Assembly (NCBI RefSeq): GCF_023718305.1
Contig: NZ_QEYO01000004.1
Span: 237,050 to 301,049, forward strand
DNA from: Gramella sp. AN32
GTDB lineage: Bacteria > Bacteroidota > Bacteroidia > Flavobacteriales > Flavobacteriaceae
Reading direction: 5' to 3'
Length of the DNA: 64,000 nt
How positions within the stretch are numbered: position 1 is the stretch's first letter; each line of letters opens with the position of its first letter. The translations under genes were made by a program, and so were the position numbers. This document shows positions 57,503 to 64,000 of the stretch, one piece after another. A model generated the notes under the pieces. It did not search any database, was not told the DNA's origin, and saw only the letters and a list, made by a program, of their open reading frames with translations.

Positions 57503-58951
57503 ATGAAGAGATATATTGTACTTTTTATAGTAATTACGCTTTTCTCTGATTGCCTTACGCAGAAAGATAAAACCACAAATGCCAGGAACCCCAATATTGT
57601 CCTGATCAATGTGGATGACCTGGGCTGGAAAGATTTGGGTTTTATGGGTAGCGAGTATTATGAAACCCCAAATCTTAATGCATTTGCCAGAGAAAGTATG
57701 GTATTTACAAACGCTTATGCTTCAGCTTCAAATTGTGCACCAAGCCGTGCAAGCATGCTTTCCGGACTTTACACTCCAAGACATGGTGTTTACACCGTAA
57801 GTCCTTCCGATCGTGGCAATGCTAAAACGCGAAGACTTATTCCGGTAAAGAATACTGATTTTCTACATGACAGTATTTACACCCTTCCGGAAATGTTGAA
57901 GAATGCAGGCTATATTACCGGGAATTTTGGCAAATGGCATGTTGGTAAAAACCCGGCTACCCAGGGAATCGACTACAATCGTGGAGGTAATGAAAAAGGA
58001 AATCCGGGTAAAAACGGTTATTTCTCGCCTTATAATGTAAAATACCTGGAAGACGGTCCCAAAGGTGAATATCTAACTGACAGACTTACACAGGAGGCCC
58101 TTCAATTTATGGAAAAATACCGGGATACCAGTTTTTTCCTTTACATGCCATTTTACACCGTACATACCCCAATTATGGGTAAGCCGGAACTCACTGCTAA
58201 ATACAAAGCTAAGCCTGGCTCCAAGGGACAGGACAACCCGGAATATGCCGCAATGGTTACCTCTATGGATGAAAATGTTGGTAAAATCCTAGATTTCTTA
58301 AATAACAATAACCTCAAAGAAAACACTATCGTGATCTTTACTTCTGATAATGGGGGTATTCCCTACATCTCTTCCAATGCACCGTTAAGAGCCGGCAAAG
58401 GCTCCTATTATGAAGGCGGAATACGTGTTCCCCTGGTTATTCGCTGGCCGGGAAAAACGAATGCCGGGAGTACTTCTGAAGAACGGGCTACTAATCTGGA
58501 TTTCTATCCCACTCTACAAACCTTTCTGAATCCGGGAAAAAAAGCGCCAATACTGGATGGAAAAAATTTATTGCCAATTCTAGAAGAAGACAACATCATT
58601 GAGAGGGATTTTTTCTTTCATTTTCCTATTTACTTACAAAACAATGGACAAATGCCTGATAACGGGAGGGATCCCCTTTTTAGGACCAGGCCGGGTTCAG
58701 TCATAATTTCAGGAGACTGGAAACTGCATCAGTATTTCGAAGATGAAGGCCTTGAATTATATAATCTGAAGAAGGATGTAGGCGAAACCAAAAACCTCGT
58801 AGATAAATTTCCTGAAAAAACTTCAGAATTGTTGAAGAAACTGGAGAAATGGAGAAAAAATACAAACGCACCTGTTCCAACCGAAAAGAATCCTGGATAT
58901 GATAAGACATTTGAACAGAAACAAATTCGGAAATTATTGAAAAAAGAATAA
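57503..58951 (+). CDS. S1 sulfatase, secreted
   Basis: The 482-residue protein has a short signal ending near FSDCLTQ, which could be a weak lipobox. NVDDLGWKDLGFMGSEYYETPN, SNCAPSRASMLSGLYTPRHGVYTV (Cys78), GNFGKWHVGKNP and VIFTSDNGGIPYIS are the S1 motifs. GKWHVG and the APSRASMLSGLY-TPRHGVYTV segment point to a distinct subgroup. It lies 78 bases after GH2, and the next sulfatase starts 2 bases after its stop, so translation is probably coupled. Confidence 0.95.
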   Translation: MKRYIVLFIVITLFSDCLTQKDKTTNARNPNIVLINVDDLGWKDLGFMGSEYYETPNLNAFARESMVFTNAYASASNCAPSRASMLSGLYTPRHGVYTVSPSDRGNAKTRRLIPVKNTDFLHDSIYTLPEMLKNAGYITGNFGKWHVGKNPATQGIDYNRGGNEKGNPGKNGYFSPYNVKYLEDGPKGEYLTDRLTQEALQFMEKYRDTSFFLYMPFYTVHTPIMGKPELTAKYKAKPGSKGQDNPEYAAMVTSMDENVGKILDFLNNNNLKENTIVIFTSDNGGIPYISSNAPLRAGKGSYYEGGIRVPLVIRWPGKTNAGSTSEERATNLDFYPTLQTFLNPGKKAPILDGKNLLPILEEDNIIERDFFFHFPIYLQNNGQMPDNGRDPLFRTRPGSVIISGDWKLHQYFEDEGLELYNLKKDVGETKNLVDKFPEKTSELLKKLEKWRKNTNAPVPTEKNPGYDKTFEQKQIRKLLKKE

Positions 58952-58953
58952 AT

Positions 58954-60864
58954 ATGAAATTTAAAAATACAGGAGCATCCATACTTTTTTTAATAACATT
59001 CATTGCTGTTTCATGCGGTTCAAAACCTGAAATGACAGAAAAAAACATAGAAAAAATTGCTAAAAGAGAACCTGAAAAACCAAATTTCTTATGGCTGGTA
59101 GTCGAGGATATGAGTCCGTTCCTTTCCATGTACAGTAATAAATATACTACCACCCCTACTTTGGATTCGCTTGCCCAACAGGGTTTGGTATTTACTCATG
59201 CCTATTCCAACGGCGCCCAGTGTTCACCGGCACGTTCTACTTTAATATCGGGTATTTACGCTCCTATGTTGGCTACCGACTGGCATCGTCAAAAACGGCC
59301 TGTTCCGCAGGAATTCTATTATCCTAAATATCTGAAAGACGCCGGTTATTATGCCACTAATAACAGTAAGGAAGATTATAATGCCAGTAACCGCCCGGAT
59401 AATATCTGGACTGAATCCAGCAGAAAAGCGACTTATCTAAACCGGGAAAATAAGGAGCAGCCATTTTTTGCAGTTTTTAACTATAATGGCACACACACCC
59501 AACGTGTGGCAACCCGTGATACTACTGGACGTAAACCAAGGACCATAGCACTTGATAGTGTGGATATTCCTCCTTACTTACCAGATGAATCATTAATCCG
59601 AAACGATATTGCCTGGTATTACGATTCTATAAATGAAATGGATCTATGGGTTAAGAAACAATTAGATGAGTTAAGGGCCTCCGGTGAACTGGAAAACACC
59701 ATCATTTTTTTCTATTCCGATCACGGTGGTTGCCTTCCTCGCGGAAAGGCCTATGTTTATGATACCGGCACACACGTCCCGCTAATTGTGAATGCGCCGG
59801 AGAAATATCAGGACATGCTTAATGTGAAATATCCCGGAAGAGATGACCGCCTTGTTGGTTTTGCAGATTTTGCCCCAACTATCTTCAACCTCGCCGGCAT
59901 CCAGAAACCAGATTTTATGATGGGTCAGCCTTTTTTGGGATCAAATCAACCGGAACCTAATGATTATATTTTTACTTTCAGAGCAAATCAGGAGCAAAGT
60001 TTTATCCCATCCAGATCCCTTACAGATGGAAGATATCGATTGATCTGGAATTTCAATTCAGCCTATCCAAATGGTACCAGACAATCCTATCAATGGCAAA
60101 TGCCGAGTTATCAGGGGTGGGACCATGCTTATATCGATGGAAAAACCAATACCATGCAAAGTGAATTCTGGGAACCTACAACTGCACTGCAGTTCTTTGA
60201 TACGGAAAATGATCCTTGGGAAGTAAATAACCTAATTGGTAATCCTGATTATCAGGACAAGATCACGGCTATGAAAACCAAACTGATTTCTTTTATGAAA
60301 GAAAATAAAGATTTAGGTCTTTATCCATGGTCTATGCGACGAAGTGAAAGAAAACAACCTTTTTATGATTATGTAAGGGAAACCAATCAACCTGTAGAAA
60401 TGGTTATTGAAGCGGCGGCTTTTGCCAGCACGGCGACTGCTGAAGATTTACCACAATTGAAGGCTATGTTCAAGGATACTGAACCTGCAGTAAGATATTG
60501 GGCTAGTATTGGCATACTTCAGCTTGAGGAAAGAGATTTGTTGAAGAGCATTCCGAAGGAAGTCTACCAAAACTTCAATAATTCAGAAGAGAATAAAGAG
60601 GTCCGACTTTTATCGGCCGAAATCCTGGTAAAAGCTGAAGATAGTCGGGAGGCGTTGCAATATGTTTTGGAAGAAGTAAAAAATGACTATTTCATTGCTT
60701 ATGCCACGCTTCAGAATCTGGGAGAAGAGGTTAAACCAATCGAAGAAGAATTACTGGCATTAAGCGAAAAAAAAGGAATTAATCAATTCTACATCCGCTC
60801 AGCTTTGATCAATTCAGGATACCTACCCTATTCTGCAATCTGGCCGGGAGACTCAAAGAGATAG
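58954..60864 (+). CDS. S1 sulfatase with C-terminal HEAT-like helical domain, lipoprotein
   Basis: The 636-residue protein has lipobox IAVSC. WLVVEDMSPFLSMYSNKYTTTP (Glu-Asp in place of the first Asp-Asp) and GAQCSPARSTLISG (Cys90, C-S-P-A-R) are the less common motif forms shared with sulfamidase-like enzymes. FFYSDHGGCLPRGKAYVYDTGTHVP matches that branch. After the core, residues about 480-630 form repeated helices (AAAFASTATAEDLPQLKAMF, PAVRYWASIGILQL, VRLLSAEILVKA), a HEAT-like pattern. The same combination occurs in other PUL sulfatases and may serve protein contact. It begins 2 bases after the previous stop. Confidence 0.93.
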   Translation: MKFKNTGASILFLITFIAVSCGSKPEMTEKNIEKIAKREPEKPNFLWLVVEDMSPFLSMYSNKYTTTPTLDSLAQQGLVFTHAYSNGAQCSPARSTLISGIYAPMLATDWHRQKRPVPQEFYYPKYLKDAGYYATNNSKEDYNASNRPDNIWTESSRKATYLNRENKEQPFFAVFNYNGTHTQRVATRDTTGRKPRTIALDSVDIPPYLPDESLIRNDIAWYYDSINEMDLWVKKQLDELRASGELENTIIFFYSDHGGCLPRGKAYVYDTGTHVPLIVNAPEKYQDMLNVKYPGRDDRLVGFADFAPTIFNLAGIQKPDFMMGQPFLGSNQPEPNDYIFTFRANQEQSFIPSRSLTDGRYRLIWNFNSAYPNGTRQSYQWQMPSYQGWDHAYIDGKTNTMQSEFWEPTTALQFFDTENDPWEVNNLIGNPDYQDKITAMKTKLISFMKENKDLGLYPWSMRRSERKQPFYDYVRETNQPVEMVIEAAAFASTATAEDLPQLKAMFKDTEPAVRYWASIGILQLEERDLLKSIPKEVYQNFNNSEENKEVRLLSAEILVKAEDSREALQYVLEEVKNDYFIAYATLQNLGEEVKPIEEELLALSEKKGINQFYIRSALINSGYLPYSAIWPGDSKR

Positions 60865-61118
60865 AGGTTATTAGGAATAATATTATGAATATATAAACCC
60901 CATACAGGAATAGGCAGTACTACAATAAAAATGAAGAATTCAAGAATGGTATATAATCTACCTCAACGATATAAAGATATACTATTGTTGAATTTAATCA
61001 AAATAAAGTCTGGCTGGGGGTCGCGAAAAATGAGCATGAATCCAATTCAGATATAGCCTTGACGGTATAAATTTAAGAAACCCTAAAGAAAGTAATTTAA
61101 TAATATTAATTATGAAGA

Positions 61119-62258
61119 ATGAAAAATTTATCAAATAAAAATAAATCTTCGACCTTAAAAATAATCTTATCATTTACTATTTATGCAATAGTTGTTTCGT
61201 CTTGTAAAAATGAAAATAACAAAACTGTAAATTCTGAAAATACTGCAGTTCCCGCTATAAAAGTAATCACAGAAAAACCTTCTAATATCGACACACCTGA
61301 GGGAATGGTATGGATCCCCGGTGGTACTTTTATGCAGGGAGCCATAGAATCAGACGACATGGCCATGAACCATGAAAAGCCTTCGCACAAGGTTGCGGTT
61401 GATGGCTTTTTTATGGATAAAACCGAAGTGACCAATGCTGAATTTCAACAATTTGTCAAGGAAACCGGCTATGTAACGGTAGCTGAGAGAAAGATAGACT
61501 GGGAAGAGATGAAAAAGCAGCTTCCACCCGGTACACACAAACCTCATGATTCTATTTTACAACCCGGATCGCTTACTTTCAAAAAAACAAAAAACAGCGT
61601 CCCCAATCTCTACGATTATTCACAATGGTGGAACTGGACAATTGGTGCCAACTGGAAGCATCCTGAGGGACCTGACAGCTCTATCAAAGGAAAAGAAAAT
61701 TATCCGGTAGTGCATATCGCATTTGAAGATGCACAGGCCTACGCACAATGGGCCGGTAAACGTTTACCAACCGAAGCGGAATGGGAGTATGCCGCACGGG
61801 GGGCTCAGCCAGACGCGGTTTTTAGCTGGGGCAACGATTTGGAAAAGCTTTCAGAAATGGCAAATTCCTGGGAAGGAGAATTTCCCACTGCAAATAGTAA
61901 AGAAGACGGCTTTGAAAATATAGCCCCGGTAAAATCTTATCCTCCTAATCCTTACGGTTTATATGATATGGCCGGGAATGTATGGGAATTTACCCAGGAC
62001 TGGTACAATATTAATTATTACGAGAATCAAAAAAATAACGGAGTGGTTAAAAACCCCAAGGGTGCTTCTGAATGGTTTAATCCTAATGCTATGTCACCGG
62101 AGAAAGTAATCAAAGGCGGATCGTTCTTATGCAGTGCTTCCTATTGTGCGAGTTATCGAATTTCGGCCAGAATGGGAAATTCACTTGATTCTTCACAGGA
62201 ACATTTAGGTTTTAGAACAGTTTCCACACCTAACATGTTGGAAGAAAAGAAACACTAG
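61119..62258 (+). CDS. formylglycine-generating enzyme (FGE/SUMF1-type), lipoprotein
   Basis: The 379-residue protein has the complete FGE-sulfatase fold: MVWIPGGTFMQG, DKTEVTNAEFQQFV, VVHIAFEDAQAYAQWAGKRLPTEAEWEYAARG, NPYGLYDMAGNVWEF and KGGSFLCSASYCASYRISARMGNS. Cys338 and Cys343 match the copper-binding cysteine pair of active FGE, so this is likely a true activator of Cys-type sulfatases and not only a fold relative. The N-terminus is a lipoprotein signal (AIVVSSC), placing it outside the cytoplasm. All eleven sulfatases here have the Cys motif. It lies 254 bases after the HEAT-sulfatase and 7 bases before the AraC gene. Confidence 0.92.
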   Translation: MKNLSNKNKSSTLKIILSFTIYAIVVSSCKNENNKTVNSENTAVPAIKVITEKPSNIDTPEGMVWIPGGTFMQGAIESDDMAMNHEKPSHKVAVDGFFMDKTEVTNAEFQQFVKETGYVTVAERKIDWEEMKKQLPPGTHKPHDSILQPGSLTFKKTKNSVPNLYDYSQWWNWTIGANWKHPEGPDSSIKGKENYPVVHIAFEDAQAYAQWAGKRLPTEAEWEYAARGAQPDAVFSWGNDLEKLSEMANSWEGEFPTANSKEDGFENIAPVKSYPPNPYGLYDMAGNVWEFTQDWYNINYYENQKNNGVVKNPKGASEWFNPNAMSPEKVIKGGSFLCSASYCASYRISARMGNSLDSSQEHLGFRTVSTPNMLEEKKH

Positions 62259-62265
62259 CAGATTA

Positions 62266-63087
62266 ATGCCCATTATGGAGAAGGTAATCCCTGTAAACAA
62301 CAAAATTTCCCATAGATCAAATATTAAAATAGAAGCTTTTGATCCAGCCAAACGTTATACCAGGCCGCACCGTCATCATAAATATCTGGAACTGGTATAT
62401 TTCAGCAAAGGGTCTGGATACCATTTTATGGATGATCACAAGTACCCTGTAGCACCACCCATTCTTTTTGTAATTAACAAAGCAATGGTCCATCACTGGG
62501 AAATCGATAGTTTACCTGTGGGATATGTCATCATCATTAAAGAACAGTTTCTGGAGAATACGCTAGACCGGGCTATCAATAAACAACTGTATGCCATAAA
62601 CCAGCTGACAGTTATTCCTATCGAGGAAAACCACTTTATAGAAACCCTCTTCCAACTATTAGCGGAAGAGATAAAAAATAAAGCTTCCAATCAAACGGAA
62701 GTATTGGAAGGACTTTTAAAAGCATTGTTCAGCAAGCTGTTGAACCATGTCAATTCCTCGGAACAGGTTGTTCCCGACTGTAAGTTATCTCAACTGGATT
62801 CCCTGTTAGGGCACAAACTTAAAAATGAAGTAAACTATTATGCCCGCAAGCTCCATACGACCCCCCAAAACCTGAACAGGATCTGTAAAAAAGAATATAA
62901 TAAAACAGTGTCTGAAGTAATTGGTACTAAAATAATTAAGGAAGCAAAGAGACAATTACAATACACTACCGCTCCTATAAGCCATGTCGCCTTTTATTTT
63001 AAATTTAAAGATGTATCCCATTTTATCAAATATTTTAAAAGGCACACTGGGGTGACCCCTTTAAAATATAGAAAGAATACGCTTTAA
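62266..63087 (+). CDS. AraC-family transcriptional regulator
   Basis: The 273-residue protein has an N-terminal cupin-like sensor domain (RPHRHHKYLELVYFSKGSGYHFMDD) and a C-terminal AraC double helix-turn-helix (residues about 180-273) with YYARKLHTTPQNLNRICKKEY, VIGTKIIKEAKRQLQYT, ISHVAFYFKFKDVSHFIKYFKRHTGVTP. The start could instead be the next in-frame ATG at 62275. Genes of this type often control nearby TonB receptor or sugar genes; here the truncated receptor lies 78 bases downstream. Its position after FGE suggests cotranscription with it. Confidence 0.92.
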   Translation: MPIMEKVIPVNNKISHRSNIKIEAFDPAKRYTRPHRHHKYLELVYFSKGSGYHFMDDHKYPVAPPILFVINKAMVHHWEIDSLPVGYVIIIKEQFLENTLDRAINKQLYAINQLTVIPIEENHFIETLFQLLAEEIKNKASNQTEVLEGLLKALFSKLLNHVNSSEQVVPDCKLSQLDSLLGHKLKNEVNYYARKLHTTPQNLNRICKKEYNKTVSEVIGTKIIKEAKRQLQYTTAPISHVAFYFKFKDVSHFIKYFKRHTGVTPLKYRKNTL

Positions 63088-63165
63088 TACCATTTTTCAT
63101 TCATATAGACCATAAATATATTTCTATTAAACGTAAATTCGACCCTTATAATATATTTAAGTGTA

Positions 63166-63882
63166 ATGAGGCGATCTATTCCCTTACTGTTCCTACTTTT
63201 CTTAACCGGTATTTCTTCCGCTCAGGTCAGCGGAAAAATCATGGATGCCTCCAATAACTATCCCCTGGAATATGCCACAGCTGCCTTGTTTGAAGCAGGG
63301 AGCAACAAATTGATAAAAGGGGTAATTACGGATGCTAAAGGTAGCTTTAAAATTCCCAAAGTGCCTGTGGGGACCTATTTCCTGGAAGCCTCCTTTATAG
63401 GATACCAAACGCGAAGCGTTCAGCAAATTGTGATCACCCCTGTCACTAAAAATTTGGAGCTTGGTAACATTCCTCTGGACCTCAGTGAAAACCAGCTTAA
63501 TGAGGTAGTAGTGGAAGGAGAACGTTCTACGGTAGTGAGCAAAATAGACCGACAGGTATTTGACGCCAGTAAATTCAGAAACAGCCAGGGTGGTAGTGCC
63601 ACAGATGTGATCAGGAATATCCCTTCAGTGAGTGTAAATGGGCAGGGTGAGATCAGCCTTCGTGGAAGTACAGGATTCGTGGTCCTGCTGAATGGGTCCC
63701 CCGTGCAGGGAGATCCGGCTACCCTTATCAGCCAATTGCCTGCCAATGCCATTGCAAGTGTGGAGGTCATTACCGCCCCCTCTGCAAAATATGATCCGGA
63801 AGGAAAAGCAGGTATCTTGAATATTATTACCAAAAAAGGTGCTGCAGACGGGAACTATGCGCAAATAAATATTTTGAGTTAG
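63166..63882 (+). pseudogene. TonB-dependent receptor truncated near an insertion sequence
   Basis: Only 238 residues remain of a protein that should have about 800. There is a signal peptide (TGISSAQ), a carboxypeptidase-D-like domain (VSGKIMDASNNYPLEYATAA, GSFKIPKVPVGTYFLEASFIGYQ) and the plug (LNEVVVEGERSTVVSKIDRQ, LRGSTGFVVLLNGSPVQGDP, GILNIITKKG). This is the outer-membrane beta-barrel family type, not SusC. Homology to the family stops after NYAQINI, and a stop follows within four codons. The barrel is gone, so the protein cannot work as a channel. The transposase gene begins 41 bases later. Confidence 0.88.
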
Positions 63883-63923
63883 TCATTTAAGTTCTGTAAC
63901 TTAGTATCAACAAAACGGCTATT

Positions 63924-64000
63924 ATGGAAGATTTTAAAGGGCAGAGTATACTAAACTTTATAAAAGAACTGCCAAATGATGATGCTTGCAAGGCATATCT
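63924..64000 (+). mobile_element. IS1595-type transposase, N-terminal part (cut by window edge)
   Basis: From the ATG at 63924 the frame reads MEDFKGQSILNFIKELPNDD followed by ACKAYL, and then the window ends. This start, with FKG/FKS followed by a short helix and DDACxxYL, is the usual N-terminus of IS1595-family (ISXO2-like) transposases. Its position at the breakpoint of the TonB receptor gene fits insertion into that gene. The left end of the element lies between about 63865 and 63923; its terminal inverted repeat cannot be fixed without the right end. Confidence 0.75.

Noticed and set aside
60984..61069. Possible remnant of a regulator propeller blade (FNQNKVWLGVAKN) before the FGE gene
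   Set aside because: Only about 25 codons are open, and upstream frames are closed; too short to call a pseudogene.

Overview
The window looks like a polysaccharide utilization locus (PUL) region from a marine member of the Bacteroidota, most likely the family Flavobacteriaceae. The support is SusC/SusD pairs, a hybrid two-component regulator, TAnnTTTG-type promoter boxes, weak Shine-Dalgarno sites, many Bacteroidota-style lipoprotein signals, and AT-rich intergenic DNA. I cannot resolve the genus. No rRNA, tRNA or CRISPR was seen.

Layout. (1) 1-3.8 kb, minus strand: the N-terminal part of a SusC-like receptor running off the left edge, a DeoR-family repressor, and a secreted SIAE-type acetylesterase. 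(2) 3.8-5.1 kb: a decayed stretch with an SGNH-hydrolase pseudogene and an IS21-type istB remnant. (3) 5.1-21.1 kb, minus strand: glycosidases, esterases and sulfatases. These are a frameshifted beta-propeller glycosidase, GH95, two further propeller enzymes, an alpha/beta-hydrolase esterase, a fused esterase-SGNH protein, GH97, a GH117-like enzyme and three sulfatases. (4) 21.4-36.3 kb, minus strand: four sulfatases plus a remnant of another, two GH2 enzymes and a GH30 enzyme, probably one long transcript. (5) 36.9-41.5 kb, plus strand: sulfatase, GH172 (DUF2961), GH29. (6) 42.2-49.4 kb, minus strand: the core PUL operon susC-susD-sulfatase-clan-A-like hydrolase, ending in a clear intrinsic terminator. 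(7) 49.7-53.8 kb, plus strand: a full hybrid two-component sensor/regulator, divergent from susC. (8) 54.2-63.9 kb, plus strand: GH2, two sulfatases, a lipoprotein formylglycine-generating enzyme, an AraC regulator, and a TonB receptor cut short beside an IS1595-type transposase that runs off the right edge.

How it works together (inference). The substrate is probably a heavily sulfated, probably acetylated, galactose- and fucose- (or L-galactose-) containing glycan of algal type. SusCD imports oligosaccharides. Eleven intact S1 sulfatases, all of the Cys type, remove sulfate after activation by the formylglycine-generating enzyme. Esterases remove acyl groups. GH2, GH29, GH95, GH97, GH117-like and GH172 enzymes trim sugars from the ends. 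No classical agarase, porphyranase, carrageenase, fucoidanase or ulvan lyase was recognised. The only plausible chain-cutters are GH30 and the unassigned clan-A-like lipoprotein in the core operon. A shared inverted ATGTTGCA pair lies in the susC/regulator gap and again in the divergent gap at 36.3-36.9 kb, and may be the operator that ties the transcripts together.
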